Source: Sporosarcina luteola
GTDB taxonomy: Bacteria; Bacillota; Bacilli; Bacillales_A; Planococcaceae
Assembly (NCBI RefSeq): GCF_007991495.1
Contig: NZ_BJYL01000012.1
Location: 1-64,000, forward strand
Direction: 5' to 3'
DNA length: 64,000 bases
Shown: positions 17,035 to 25,814 of the stretch, piece after piece
Position numbering within the stretch: the stretch's first letter is position 1
Layout: the number at the start of each line of letters is the position of its first letter
The notes under the pieces: generated by a model
Databases searched by the model: none
Seen by the model: the letters and a program-made list of their open reading frames with translations, nothing else
What the model was told of the DNA's origin: nothing
Position numbers and translations under genes: made by a program

Positions 17035-17106
17035 GACTGGACGGCTTTCGAAGAGAAAAAGGAGGACCAGTTTGTTTGGCAGCAGTTAAGACATGCGGCA
17101 CGATAG
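17035..17106 (+). pseudogene. Possible C-terminal remnant of a lost gene
   Basis: Twenty-three codons of protein-like sequence (DWTAFEEKKEDQFVWQQLRH...) end in TAG, and an upstream in-frame stop is close. There is no usable start or ribosome-binding site. The parent family was not recognised. Chance is possible. Confidence 0.25.
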
Positions 17107-17256
17107 TAATTTAGCGGCGTTAATATAGAATACATTCCGAAATAAAAAAGACCAGAAGAATCCCTACTGATCCAGCCAACTAAATTATAGCAAGGAGGGA
17201 CCTTCTATTAGACTACCGGTATTATAAATAGACTGAGAAGGTATGTAGGATATTGA

Positions 17257-17385
17257 TATAATGAAAACAGCTCCGAGTTTGAGTGCAATACTATGTATTT
17301 CATACTGCACTATACAGGGGCAGCTCGGGATGCAATAATCCATCCTATTTGAGCTAGACACTCAAGGATGGATTAGTGTTTTTGG
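17257..17385 (+). ncRNA. Candidate structured small RNA with its own terminator
   Basis: A TATAAT box (17257-17262, with weak CTGAGA 18 bp upstream) is followed by about 120 nt that folds well. CCGAG (17273-17277) can pair with CTCGG (17324-17328) and encloses AGTGCA/TGCACT. A terminator follows: TAATCCATCC (17336-17345) with GGATGGATTA (17366-17375), inner TTGAG/CTCAA, then GTGTTTTT. No ORF of useful size lies inside. The neighbouring minus-strand gene converges on it. Promoter strength and expression are unproven. Confidence 0.4.
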
Positions 17386-17409
17386 GTTAATCGACATTGG
17401 GCCGGCTGA

Positions 17410-17859
17410 TTAGAAAGCGGTCTTAGTTAAAGTAATGCTCGGGACATAGTCACTAATAACCTCAACTATTCCTGTGTCCACGGGAAATATATGGTGTTCT
17501 AAACCACCTGCTAAATCACCGGGAAAATCTGGCTTAAACCGATCTAAATAATCAGAGTCCACTGCTTTATAAAAACAAGTCTCAAAATTGTTTAGACGAC
17601 TCTTATCCCTGGCTGCCTCTGCTTGGGAGGCAAGCATGGACATTGGGATTTCACTGGTATAACGAAAAGATACAACATAGTCTCCCAAGTAGTTTGTACT
17701 CTTGTCATATGTGATGTCTACTTTAGTTTTCATTTTATCAACTAGAGTTATAGTTAGTCCCTTGTCACCGAAACTCATGTCGAATTTAACTACTTCAATA
17801 AATCCTTTAGTAATTTCATCGGCAGGTTCCCAAGTGATGAGTGTTGGTTTTTTTATCAT
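17410..17859 (-). CDS. Hypothetical protein, 149 aa
   Basis: A 149-residue soluble, acidic protein with alternating beta-strand-like stretches (LITWEPADEITKGFIEVVKF, GLTITLVDKMKTKVDITYD) and one short helix (SMLASQAEAARDKSRLNN). No signal peptide, membrane segment or catalytic motif is visible, and no family was recognised. The Shine-Dalgarno before ATG 17859 is weak (GAAAG). It lies in the variable segment between ypjP and thyA and is probably an accessory gene. The C-terminal hydrophobic tail VPSITLTKTAF is unusual for a cytosolic protein. Confidence 0.55.
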   Translation of the reverse strand: MIKKPTLITWEPADEITKGFIEVVKFDMSFGDKGLTITLVDKMKTKVDITYDKSTNYLGDYVVSFRYTSEIPMSMLASQAEAARDKSRLNNFETCFYKAVDSDYLDRFKPDFPGDLAGGLEHHIFPVDTGIVEVISDYVPSITLTKTAF

Positions 17860-18499
17860 GCTACGCCCAACTTTCTTTTTTATGGTTCTATTGGTATAAA
17901 CGACCCTTCATAGTATCTTATTTTGTCGAAAGTGCAAAAAGTTAGGCTACGTGGATATTGTAATGACCATGGATTTGTACTAGTGTTGAGTTGATTTATA
18001 AAGTGTTAAGTGTAGCCCTTCACCTGTGTCTTTAACGATTCGTTCATTCGTGTTGAGTATAACTCTCCCAGGCATCGAATCAAAATCTCGTCTTGCTTTC
18101 GCATACCCTCAGTATTTGAATAATTAACAAAACTTCCTTTTACATTCGAATATGTTGCATTAGATCTAAACCAACCCATTGATTTTTAGGAGAACATTGA
18201 ATTGTAATTAAATCATCATCGATTGTTACAATATGAGCCTATCATATTAACTTTTTATTTACAGGAATTTGATTACTATTTCAATTAAATAGTTTTGATA
18301 CCAATGTGTTTTATTATTGGTGTTAATATAATTGAAATAATGCACTTGAATAAGTTGGAATAATATGTTATAATATTCTGTAAACATTATTAGTAACTAA
18401 TATTTAACTATTATTATTTTCAATTGATGGAACAGTAATGGTTATTCGATATATTTGTGGATGTCTTATCCAGGAATCTGGAGGTGGAAGATTCTAATT
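17860..18499. other. Gene-poor AT-rich segment with a decayed minus-strand reading frame
   Basis: About 640 bp without a confident gene. On the minus strand 18006-18179 is an open frame without a ribosome-binding site, and neighbouring frames also carry protein-like text. The stretch 18240-18450 is very AT-rich and holds nothing recognisable except the upstream region of the small membrane protein at 18500. Confidence 0.5.
17980..18240 (-). pseudogene. Probable frameshifted gene remnant
   Basis: Read on the minus strand, protein-like text changes frame: HIVTIDDDLITIQCSPKNQW, then MGWFRSNATYSNVKG..., then DFDSMPGRVILNTNERIVKD... ending at 17980. The middle part is open for 57 codons (18179-18006) but has no Shine-Dalgarno. 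Frame changes within 260 bp point to decay rather than an active gene. The family was not recognised. Confidence 0.35.
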
Positions 18500-18703
18500 A
18501 TGTTGATTTTTAAAGAAGAACGATGGCGTCCTAGTATTGTTGGTTGGGGAATGTTCGTTTTCGCAACCATCTTGAATTTAATAATCGAACCTAACCTACC
18601 CTCTGTACTTGGCTTTTTAACCGCTGCAATAATAATATTTATTGCAAACATTATTTATGTGTTATACACAAACAAGAAATCAATAAAGGGAAAAAACAAA
18701 TAG
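18500..18703 (+). CDS. Small two-helix membrane protein, 67 aa
   Basis: A 67-residue protein with a charged N-terminus (MLIFKEERWRPS), two hydrophobic segments (about residues 13-28 and 34-54) and a basic C-terminal tail (YTNKKSIKGKNK), giving an N-in, C-in hairpin. No family was recognised. ATG 18500 was chosen because GGAAG lies 9 bases upstream and the alternative start at 18455 has none. It lies in the variable stretch before thyA. Confidence 0.5.
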   Translation: MLIFKEERWRPSIVGWGMFVFATILNLIIEPNLPSVLGFLTAAIIIFIANIIYVLYTNKKSIKGKNK

Positions 18704-18948
18704 GTTATTTATTATAATAAATTTAAATTACTTTTCTGAAGTATTTTGAAATCACGGATATAGATCATTCGAGTTATAGTAAAGATATATTGGGTGCCTA
18801 AGTGATACCCCATTAGTTACCAAAATTAACACCATACGAAATACTGAATTCGGTTTTGTAAGACGTTCAACCCAAGTCAGATATATAGCCATCGCAGTAT
18901 TTTATTACACAATATTAAAAGTAATGTCGGAAATTGTTCAAAAACACA

Positions 18949-18988
18949 CCGCCGAAATGGTTATCATAAGACCATTTCGGCGGTTTTT
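18949..18988 (+). terminator. Strong intrinsic terminator just upstream of thyA
   Basis: A perfect 13-bp stem CCGCCGAAATGGT (18949-18961) / ACCATTTCGGCGG (18971-18983) followed by five Ts. It ends 36 bp before the thyA start. It insulates thyA from upstream transcription or could act in a thyA leader. Confidence 0.88.
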
Positions 18989-18996
18989 GTTATACT
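18988..18996 (+). promoter_or_regulatory. Extended -10 promoter element for thyA
   Basis: TGTTATACT is an extended -10 (TGnTATAAT type) immediately after the terminator T tract. No good -35 is seen, as is common for extended -10 promoters. Confidence 0.5.
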
Positions 18997-19024
18997 GTCA
19001 AGTAAGTGTAAGGAGGACGAATAG

Positions 19025-19969
19025 ATGAAACAATATTTGGAGTTATGCTCCCATATCATTGAAAATGGTACAGTGAAAGAAGACAGGACGGGAACGGGTA
19101 TAATTAGCGTTTTCGGGTATCAAATGAGATACGACCTCCAAAAAGGTTTTCCACTCATGACAACTAAAAAAACCGCTTTTCGCTTAATCGCATCTGAACT
19201 TCTTTGGTTTCTAAAAGGAGATACGAATGTTAAAACATTAATTGAAGAGAAAAATCCGATTTGGGATGAATGGGGTTTCGAACGCTGGGTAACTAGCGAT
19301 GAGTATACCGGTCCTGATATGACGGATTTCGGAAGACGCAGCCAACAAGACGAACAGTTTGCTGCTGTCTATAAAGAACAAATGGCATCATACAAAAAAC
19401 AAATCGTTGAAAACGAAGCTTTCGCTGAAAAGTATGGCGATCTTGGACCGATTTACGGAAAACAATGGCGCTCCTGGACGACAGGGAATGATTCAGTTGA
19501 TCAGATTACTGCATTAATTGAAGGACTCAAAAACAATCCTGACTCCAGAAGACATATCGTCACTGCTTGGAATCCGTCGGAAGTGAATGAAATGGCATTG
19601 CCTCCGTGTCATGCAATGTTTCAATTTTATGTTGCTGAAGGGAAGCTTTCTTGTCAACTTTATCAAAGAAGCGCGGATGTCTTTCTTGGAGTGCCATTTA
19701 ATATTGCTTCGTATGCCTTGCTCATTCATTTGATTGCTAAAGAATGCGACTTGGAAGTTGGCGAATTCGTCCACACATTAGGCGATGCACACGTCTACTT
19801 GAACCATATTGAACAAGTGAAGGAGCAGCTTTCCAGAACGCCAAAAGAATTACCGGTGCTGCACATTGACATGAATGGCAAATCGACTATATTCGACCTT
19901 ACGTACGATGATCTTTCCGTTGAGGGCTATGACCCATATCCAAAAATAAAAGCACCGATTGCAGTTTAA
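19025..19969 (+). CDS. thyA: Thymidylate synthase (ThyA)
   Basis: A 314-residue folate-dependent thymidylate synthase: dUMP plus methylene-THF gives dTMP plus DHF. The catalytic cysteine is in [12 protein letters not shown] near residue 197. [17 protein letters not shown] and [12 protein letters not shown] are the dUMP/folate-binding signatures. An insert of about 50 residues ([12 protein letters not shown]... to ...[12 protein letters not shown]) makes it the long form seen in Staphylococcus and Lactobacillus, unlike the short ThyB. GGAGGA precedes ATG 19025. It is followed after 24 bp by dfrA, which regenerates THF. Confidence 0.97.
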   Translation: MKQYLELCSHIIENGTVKEDRTGTGIISVFGYQMRYDLQKGFPLMTTKKTAFRLIASELLWFLKGDTNVKTLIEEKNPIWDEWGFERWVTSDEYTGPDMTDFGRRSQQDEQFAAVYKEQMASYKKQIVENEAFAEKYGDLGPIYGKQWRSWTTGNDSVDQITALIEGLKNNPDSRRHIVTAWNPSEVNEMALPPCHAMFQFYVAEGKLSCQLYQRSADVFLGVPFNIASYALLIHLIAKECDLEVGEFVHTLGDAHVYLNHIEQVKEQLSRTPKELPVLHIDMNGKSTIFDLTYDDLSVEGYDPYPKIKAPIAV

Positions 19970-19993
19970 TAGTTGGTAGGGAGGAAGTAGTAA

Positions 19994-20482
19994 ATGATTT
20001 CATTGCTTGTAGCCTATGATTTGAATCGTGTCATTGGGATCGATAATAAAATGCCGTGGCATATCCCTGAAGAATTGAAGTATTTTAAAAAAGTGACGAT
20101 GGGCAAGGCAATCGTCATGGGGCGCAAAACATACGAATCAATCGGAAGACCATTGCCGGGCCGTTTAAATATAATTATCACCAGGAATGAAGGATATTCG
20201 GCCGATGGTGCGGAAGTAGTACATGATCTGCATGAGGCGATTGAAAGAGGAAAAGAATATTCTGATGAAGTCGTTATAATAGGCGGTTCGGAAATCTTCA
20301 ATTTATCAATGCCAATTGCCGACCGGCTTTATATTACGATTATCAGAAAGCAATACGAAGGCGATACATTCTTCCCTGAACACGACGATAGCTGGAAACT
20401 TGTATCCGAATCCGAAGATCACCATACAGAAGACGGCATTCCGTATTCCTATTTAGTATTCGAGCGGAAGAAAGGCGACTAA
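19994..20482 (+). CDS. dfrA: Dihydrofolate reductase
   Basis: A 162-residue DHFR that reduces dihydrofolate to tetrahydrofolate with NADPH. Motifs include ISLLVAYDLNRVIGIDNKMPWHIPE (N-terminal substrate loop with the Trp and the acidic residue), GRKTYESIGRPLPGR (NADPH site) and VVIIGGSEIF. The length is standard. GGGAGGAAG lies before ATG 19994. It is coupled with thyA, giving the thymidylate cycle in one transcript. A repeat element follows. Confidence 0.97.
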   Translation: MISLLVAYDLNRVIGIDNKMPWHIPEELKYFKKVTMGKAIVMGRKTYESIGRPLPGRLNIIITRNEGYSADGAEVVHDLHEAIERGKEYSDEVVIIGGSEIFNLSMPIADRLYITIIRKQYEGDTFFPEHDDSWKLVSESEDHHTEDGIPYSYLVFERKKGD

Positions 20483-20514
20483 TTATAAACAGTAATTTGT
20501 ATAATGTGTTTTTT

Positions 20515-20707
20515 GTTGCTAGGAGTGGAAGGCGGCGAATAGCTACTCGCCCGCCTGTCCAGCTACAGGCGCTAGATGCTCGGGTCATAAGTCAAAGCTG
20601 CTACGCGTCAAAGAACGCCACTCCGCATCTTCGCCTTATGCCTGTCGCATCTGAGCAAGCGCCTTTCGCTTTTCCTTGGAAAGCGTCCGCCTGGAACGGA
20701 AAGCAAC
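20515..20707 (+). repeat. Chimeric repeat: family-2 element nested in a family-1 element (copy B)
   Basis: The outer ends (GTTGCTAGGAGTGGAAGGCGG and CCGCCTGGAACGGAAAGCAAC, trimmed) are family 1. Its normal core is replaced by 20557-20669, which aligns end to end, at the same 113-bp length, with the family-2 element at 54390-54502. It lies between convergent dfrA and the hemolysin-III-family gene. Confidence 0.85.
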
Positions 20708-20723
20708 TTTTTGAAGTGCGTCC

Positions 20724-21359
20724 TCACACATAAAGAAGGATGCTGAAAAACATACAGGCACTGCCGGCGATAACAAAAACATGCCAAATCGCATGATTAT
20801 AAGGGATCTTTCTCCAAGCATAAAAAACAGAACCGAATGTGTAAAAAATTCCGCCCAGTACCAAAAGGATAATCCCTTCAATCGGCAACTGGATATAAAG
20901 CGGTTTAATGGCCGATACAATGAGCCAACCCATGACAATATAGAAAATAAGCGAAACAGTTTCATACTTATGAATGAAAAACACCTTAAACAGGATACCT
21001 GCAATCGCAAGGCCCCATATCACTCCAAAAAGGGACCAACCGAGGGCGCCTTGAATCGTTACCAATAAAAAGGGCGTATATGTTCCGGCGATAAGAACAT
21101 AAATGGCCGAGTGATCGAAAATCGAAAACAATTTTTTCATCTTAACAGGCATACTATGTAATAGTGTGCTCATGAGAAATAGTAGAAACGTGGAAACGCC
21201 GAAAATGGTGAAGCTGACAATTGCTAAAGCAGTACCATGTCGAACGCCAGCTAAAATGAGTAGAACGAGTGCAGGAATGCTTAACAGTAATCCAATACCG
21301 TGTGTGATCGCATTCCACAGTTCCTCTCTCTGGTTTTTATAATCAAAAGCTTCAGTCAT
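20724..21359 (-). CDS. trhA: Hemolysin III / PAQR family membrane protein (TrhA/YplQ)
   Basis: A 211-residue protein with seven predicted membrane helices. PAQR/hemolysin-III metal-site motifs are visible: NAITHGIGLLLS near residue 15 (first His), STLLHSM and FDHSAIYVLIAGTYTPF (His/Asp in helices 2-3), and the C-terminal YNHAIWHVFVIAGS (paired His). Family members influence membrane-lipid homeostasis in bacteria. ATG 21359 is preferred, with GGGAG upstream; a GTG two codons earlier is too close to that site. Its position matches yplQ in B. subtilis synteny. Confidence 0.92.
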   Translation of the reverse strand: MTEAFDYKNQREELWNAITHGIGLLLSIPALVLLILAGVRHGTALAIVSFTIFGVSTFLLFLMSTLLHSMPVKMKKLFSIFDHSAIYVLIAGTYTPFLLVTIQGALGWSLFGVIWGLAIAGILFKVFFIHKYETVSLIFYIVMGWLIVSAIKPLYIQLPIEGIILLVLGGIFYTFGSVFYAWRKIPYNHAIWHVFVIAGSACMFFSILLYV

Positions 21360-21441
21360 ACACACATTTCTCCCTTCTAGTTACTGTTACTATACTAAAA
21401 TAAGATGAATATCTCCAATATGACGAGGGAAGTGCATTAAC

Positions 21442-22281
21442 ATGAAAAAAATACACATTGTCACTGATTCAACAGCAGATTTGATTGAAAACTATACGGA
21501 CGAATACGATATTCACGTTGTTCCTCTAACGATCCATATTGACGGGGAAACCTTTACGGATAAAATCGATTTGCAACCCGAGTCTTTCATGGAAAAAATG
21601 AAAAACAGTAAAGAACTTCCGAAAAGCTCCCAACCGGCTACAGGTGTATTCAAAGATCTTTATGATCGTCTCGGGGCAGATGGAAGCGAAATCATTTCAA
21701 TCCATATGACGGGTGGCATGAGCGGTACAGTAAAATCAGCAGAAGCCGCTGCTCAAATGACGGATTCAAAAGTGACGGTCATCGACTCGATGTATATATC
21801 ACACGCCCTGACATTCCAAGTCATCGAAGCCGCCAAAATGGCTCGTGAGGGGAAAAGTGTAAAGGAAATCGAAGAGCGTTTGAAAGATGTCCGCAAAAAC
21901 ACGACATTGTTCGTCGTTGTCGATATACTGGACAATCTAGTGAAAGGCGGACGTGTCGGCAAGGGGAAAGCGATGATTGGTTCATTATTGAACATTAAAC
22001 CTATCGCGACACTTCAAGACGGCGTTTATACGCCCGTTGGAAAGGCACGCAGCCATAAACAGGTCGTATCCCATTTATTCAAGGCATTCAAGGAAGAAAC
22101 GGCCGGCAAAATAATTCGTTCCATCGGTATCTCCCATGCAAACGGTATGGCCATGGCGGAACCACTACTGCAACTAATCGAAGATTCTGGTTGGAAGGAT
22201 GTTAAATTTTCATTCACTTCTCCTATTATTAGCACCCATACAGGAGAAGGGGCAATCGGATTCATGTATTACACCGACTAA
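21442..22281 (+). CDS. DegV family fatty-acid-binding protein
   Basis: A 279-residue cytoplasmic DegV-fold protein. The fatty-acid headgroup motif is at IVTDSTADL (residues 5-13), with conserved SQPATGVF and SIHMTGGMSGT around residues 58 and 92. In Firmicutes DegV (FakB) proteins bind fatty acids for phosphorylation by FakA. No FakA gene is visible here, so the role is by family only. AGGGAAG precedes ATG 21442. It is followed by ypmR after 46 bp. Confidence 0.92.
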   Translation: MKKIHIVTDSTADLIENYTDEYDIHVVPLTIHIDGETFTDKIDLQPESFMEKMKNSKELPKSSQPATGVFKDLYDRLGADGSEIISIHMTGGMSGTVKSAEAAAQMTDSKVTVIDSMYISHALTFQVIEAAKMAREGKSVKEIEERLKDVRKNTTLFVVVDILDNLVKGGRVGKGKAMIGSLLNIKPIATLQDGVYTPVGKARSHKQVVSHLFKAFKEETAGKIIRSIGISHANGMAMAEPLLQLIEDSGWKDVKFSFTSPIISTHTGEGAIGFMYYTD

Positions 22282-22327
22282 TTGCAGTTTGAATGGTTCA
22301 ATAAATAGATAAAGGGGAACTGTGTTT

Positions 22328-23140
22328 ATGAGAAGAATTTTGATTTTGATCGTCTTCTCATTCGTTTTATCCGGATGCCAGGAAGAGGGCATTTCCGAAC
22401 AAATGCCTTTTTTAGAAAGGGACAACACGGCGTTTGAGGGATTTTTCGTTCCCGATTACTTCATCCCAGAAACAATCAATGTTATTGGTCTTGGGGATTC
22501 GCTTACTCAAGGTGTTGGAGATGAACTGAAGAGGGATGGTTATTTCGGTCGGGTCACTCTCGCTATGAATTATTGGAAGGGCGTAAAAGATCTAGAACCT
22601 ATAAACTTAGCCAAAAGAGGAAGGCGCAGCGACCAATTAATCAAACAGCTTGAAGATGAGGATATTCAGGAGTCCGTCAAAAAAGCGGATGTCATTTATA
22701 TGACGATCGGCGGGAATGACATGATGAAAATCGTCAAGGCAAATCTTTTCAATTTGACGGAAAAACCGTTTTATGTTGAGTTGGGCAAGTTTGAAAACCG
22801 ACTTGACGAAGTATTCAAGATGATTCGCGGGTTGAACGGAGATGCGGTGATCGTTGTTGCCGGACTGTATAATCCGTTGTCGATTGTCATTGATGAGGCG
22901 AATGAGTTTGATACAATTATAGAAGACTGGAATGAAGCGATTGAAATACAGACGATCATGGATGGTAAAGCCTGTTTTGTGCCAGTTAATGATCTATTTA
23001 GCGGAAATGAAAACATGGTATACCATTCCGATTTTTTTCATCCGAACGCAAAAGGATATGAATCAATGGCAAACCGCTTTATTGAAAAAATCGATGCTTG
23101 TGGTTTGATCGAATTATCGGATGGGAAATTGGATATGTAG
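22328..23140 (+). CDS. ypmR: SGNH/GDSL hydrolase lipoprotein (YpmR)
   Basis: A 270-residue lipoprotein (lipobox LSGC, Cys17) with an SGNH esterase/lipase fold. Block I is GLGDSLTQGVGDE (catalytic Ser), block III is GGNDMM, and block V is SDFFHPNAKGY (Asp/His). It acts outside the membrane on an unknown ester. ATG 22328 is preferred over GTG 22322 by its spacing to AAAGGGG. It is followed 12 bp later by ypmS, as in B. subtilis. Confidence 0.9.
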   Translation: MRRILILIVFSFVLSGCQEEGISEQMPFLERDNTAFEGFFVPDYFIPETINVIGLGDSLTQGVGDELKRDGYFGRVTLAMNYWKGVKDLEPINLAKRGRRSDQLIKQLEDEDIQESVKKADVIYMTIGGNDMMKIVKANLFNLTEKPFYVELGKFENRLDEVFKMIRGLNGDAVIVVAGLYNPLSIVIDEANEFDTIIEDWNEAIEIQTIMDGKACFVPVNDLFSGNENMVYHSDFFHPNAKGYESMANRFIEKIDACGLIELSDGKLDM

Positions 23141-23152
23141 GGGTGGTCGTTT

Positions 23153-23728
23153 GTGAACGTATGGAAAATAGCATTTTTTAGTTTGGCTGGGTTGATTGCG
23201 GTAGGAATTGTAGCACTTATGCTATACATTGATAGCCCTGGCGATTCGGAACCACTTCCCTCGTCTGAGCGAGCGGTTACTAAAGGAAGTATTGTAAGCG
23301 TAAAAGCTTCACGGAGCGATTTAGAGGCACTGGCTAATAATTATATCCAGAAGGCGATGAAAGACGAGCCGATTCCTGTAACAATGATCGTCACTAACGA
23401 TGTCGTTCTGTATTCTGAGTTGACGGTTTTTGGAAGGACATTACCGTTTATTATGCACTTTGATCCCGATATCTTGGACGACGGTAATTTAATGTTGAAA
23501 CAGACATCGATGGAAATTGGTAATTTGAATATGCAACCGTCAGCTGTATTGCAGGTTTTGCGTGACTCGGTCAAACTCCCGGAATGGATGATTGTAAGAC
23601 CGAAAGAGGAAGAGATTTTCATCCATCTTACTGAACTTGAAATACCGGGGAATTTACAAGTAAGGGCTAAATCGGTTGATCTTGCGAATGATAATATTGA
23701 ACTCGAAGTGACAATTCCGAATAACTAA
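23153..23728 (+). CDS. ypmS: YpmS family (DUF2140) membrane-anchored protein
   Basis: A 191-residue protein with one N-terminal membrane anchor (residues 4-25) and an extracytoplasmic domain of the DUF2140/YpmS type (conserved [17 protein letters not shown], then [13 protein letters not shown]). GTG 23153 follows AGGGGTGG. It is coupled to ypmR and probably works with it in the cell envelope; the function is not established. Confidence 0.85.
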   Translation: MNVWKIAFFSLAGLIAVGIVALMLYIDSPGDSEPLPSSERAVTKGSIVSVKASRSDLEALANNYIQKAMKDEPIPVTMIVTNDVVLYSELTVFGRTLPFIMHFDPDILDDGNLMLKQTSMEIGNLNMQPSAVLQVLRDSVKLPEWMIVRPKEEEIFIHLTELEIPGNLQVRAKSVDLANDNIELEVTIPNN

Positions 23729-23756
23729 AGTTGTTTCTGATAAGGGAGGACTAATC

Positions 23757-24287
23757 TTGGCAACTCAAAAAGCGACATTTGCAGGAGGTTGTTTTTGGTG
23801 TATGGTAAAGCCTTTTGACCGGTATGAGGGAGTCATCTCCGTCGTGTCAGGATATACGGGTGGAGATGTTGAAAATCCGACATATGAACTCGTCTGTACA
23901 AATACGACCGGGCATCGGGAAGCTGTTCAAATCACATTTGACGACGAAATCATTTCCTATGAGGAACTCCTTTCAATTTTTTGGAGACAGATCGATCCAA
24001 CAGATGCCGGTGGACAATTTTTTGATCGGGGCGAATCGTATCGCACAGCGATTTTTACACATACAGAAGAGCAAAATGAACTTGCATTGAAATCGAAACA
24101 AGAACTGGAGGCTTCAGGGAAATTCGATAAATCAATACAAACAGATATACTTCCTGCTAAGCCGTTTTATGCTGCGGAAGAGGGCCATCAAGACTATTAC
24201 TTGAAAAACCCATCACATTATAATCGCTACGCAGTTGGATCTGGACGCGAACATTTCAAATCTGAACATTGGAGTGAAGATAAATGA
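23757..24287 (+). CDS. msrA: Peptide-methionine (S)-S-oxide reductase MsrA (copy 1)
   Basis: A 176-residue MsrA that reduces the S epimer of methionine sulfoxide. The catalytic motif GCFWC has the nucleophile at Cys12; [17 protein letters not shown] and [11 protein letters not shown] follow. Downstream resolving cysteines are limited to Cys15 and a Cys near residue 46. TTG 23757 follows GGGAGGA. It overlaps msrB by 4 bases (ATGA). A second msrA lies at 49207. Confidence 0.95.
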   Translation: MATQKATFAGGCFWCMVKPFDRYEGVISVVSGYTGGDVENPTYELVCTNTTGHREAVQITFDDEIISYEELLSIFWRQIDPTDAGGQFFDRGESYRTAIFTHTEEQNELALKSKQELEASGKFDKSIQTDILPAKPFYAAEEGHQDYYLKNPSHYNRYAVGSGREHFKSEHWSEDK

Positions 24288-24709
24288 AGGAAGACCTTAA
24301 AAAAACGTTAACACCGATACAATACCATGTGACTCAAGAAAACGGGACTGAACCTCCTTTTAGAAATGAATTTGACAGCCATTTCGAAGACGGCATATAT
24401 GTAGATATCGTATCTGGCAAACCGCTATTCAGTTCAAAGGATAAGTATGATGCAGGATGCGGCTGGCCCAGCTTTACGAAGCCTATTGAAAGCGTAGAAG
24501 TGACTGAGCATTTTGACGAAAGTCACGGAATGCGAAGAACAGAAGTACGAAGCAAAACCGCAGATTCCCATTTAGGACACGTCTTCCCAGATGGACCTGG
24601 ACCCGAAGGATTACGCTACTGCATCAACTCAGCAGCCCTCCGTTTCATCCCTGCCAATCAGCTTAAGGACGAAGGATATGAGGAGTACACGAAACTATTC
24701 AATAACTAA
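24284..24709 (+). CDS. msrB: Peptide-methionine (R)-S-oxide reductase MsrB
   Basis: A 141-residue MsrB that repairs the R epimer. Visible motifs are [22 protein letters not shown] and the catalytic [11 protein letters not shown] near residue 115. The two CxxC zinc pairs of zinc-type MsrB are absent, as in many Bacillales MsrB proteins. Translational coupling with msrA gives repair of both epimers. Confidence 0.95.
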   Translation: MKEDLKKTLTPIQYHVTQENGTEPPFRNEFDSHFEDGIYVDIVSGKPLFSSKDKYDAGCGWPSFTKPIESVEVTEHFDESHGMRRTEVRSKTADSHLGHVFPDGPGPEGLRYCINSAALRFIPANQLKDEGYEEYTKLFNN

Positions 24710-24723
24710 GTGGGGGTTTCTCA

Positions 24724-24945
24724 ATGGACCGTTCTTTTTATCAATTCGTCTTATCGTTCCGTGGTGGAAAGAAAGACGATCAGAAAGCCGTTTTTGCAGA
24801 AGCAATGTTTAATGATCACGCATTTCCGAAAGGTGAAAAAAGCTTCGACCCCCTATCAAGATATTTGGAAGAAAAAGCGGACCCCGAAATGCCAAGCATC
24901 ATTTTTGATGAGTTATATGCATTATACGAAGAGCGCTATCGGTAA
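24724..24945 (+). CDS. yozE: YozE family (UPF0346) small protein
   Basis: A 73-residue helical protein of the YozE SAM-like family: SFYQFVLSFRG at the start, FPKGEKSFDPLSRYLE in the middle, and FDELYALYEERYR at the end. The function is unknown. It lies 14 bp after msrB and is probably part of the msr transcript. GTGGGGG precedes ATG 24724. Confidence 0.9.
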   Translation: MDRSFYQFVLSFRGGKKDDQKAVFAEAMFNDHAFPKGEKSFDPLSRYLEEKADPEMPSIIFDELYALYEERYR

Positions 24946-25025
24946 TCTGTTGCATCATCTTCATTGCATAAATAACTGTTTAACTGTATGATGAGTAAAG
25001 AAATTTGAAAGTGAGGCAGTGTAAA

Positions 25026-25727
25026 ATGAGCATACATATCAATGCAAAAAAAGGCGATATCGCCGACACGATTCTTTTACCAGGTGATCCATTACGCGCT
25101 AAATATATTGCGGAAACATTCTTGGAAGACGTTACCCAGTATAATGAAGTAAGGAATATGTTCGGATACACAGGTACTTATAAAGGAAAACGAATTTCAG
25201 TTCAAGGAACGGGCATGGGTGTTCCATCCATTTCCATCTACATTACAGAATTAATGCAAGAATACGACGTCCAAAAGCTAATCCGCGTCGGAACTTGTGG
25301 TGCAATTCAAAAAGATGTTAAAGTGAGAGACGTCATTTTGGCACAAAGCGCAACGACTAATTCACCAATCAATCGAACATTCTTCAATGGCGTCGACTAC
25401 GCACCTACTGCAAACTTCGACCTATTGCTTAAAGCTTATAATGCCGGCCATGAAAAAGGATTACATTTACAAGTAGGAAACGTCTTCACGGAAGACTTCT
25501 TCTACAATGAACATGCTGAGCATGAGAAGCTCGCTCAATATGGCGTGCTTGCAGTTGAAATGGAAACAGCAGCTCTTTACACATTAGCTGCGAAATTCGG
25601 AAGACAGGCATTATCCGTCTTGACAGTGAGCGATCATATTTTAACGGGTGAAGTAACATCTGCAGAAGAGCGCCAGACGACATTCAATGAAATGATTGAA
25701 GTCGCTTTAGATGCTGCTATTCAATAA
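25026..25727 (+). CDS. deoD: Purine-nucleoside phosphorylase DeoD
   Basis: A 233-residue hexameric-type purine nucleoside phosphorylase for purine salvage. Motifs: [20 protein letters not shown] (phosphate site), RVGTCGAI, and [15 protein letters not shown] (nucleoside site); the catalytic Asp is in [11 protein letters not shown] 25026 gives the standard family length and start ([13 protein letters not shown]). A terminator follows. Confidence 0.97.
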   Translation: MSIHINAKKGDIADTILLPGDPLRAKYIAETFLEDVTQYNEVRNMFGYTGTYKGKRISVQGTGMGVPSISIYITELMQEYDVQKLIRVGTCGAIQKDVKVRDVILAQSATTNSPINRTFFNGVDYAPTANFDLLLKAYNAGHEKGLHLQVGNVFTEDFFYNEHAEHEKLAQYGVLAVEMETAALYTLAAKFGRQALSVLTVSDHILTGEVTSAEERQTTFNEMIEVALDAAIQ

Positions 25728-25738
25728 TCTCGTAACGG

Positions 25739-25774
25739 AGGACCGCTTGCTATAACAGCGGCGGTCCTTTTTTT
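25739..25774 (+). terminator. Intrinsic terminator of deoD
   Basis: AGGACCGC (25739-25746) pairs with GCGGTCCT (25761-25768), with an inner GCT/AGC helix, followed by Ts to 25774. Confidence 0.9.
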
Positions 25775-25814
25775 GAATGAACTTGAATCTTGAGGATAGA
25801 AAGTGGGGAATGGG

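Larger units (their letters stand above)
16915..17409 (+). other. Gene-poor variable segment after ypjP
   Basis: About 500 bp without an intact gene. 17035-17106 encodes a C-terminal-looking fragment (DWTAFEEKKEDQFVWQQLRH and three more residues, then stop) with no start; a stop lies nine codons upstream. The segment from 17257 onward looks like a short structured transcription unit. Confidence 0.5.
18704..19024 (+). other. Intergenic segment before thyA
   Basis: This 321-bp gap carries an open but start-less frame (for example FGFVRRSTQVRYIAIAVFYY near 18850-18910), probably decayed coding sequence. It is followed by a strong terminator (18949-18988) and the thyA extended -10. Confidence 0.45.
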
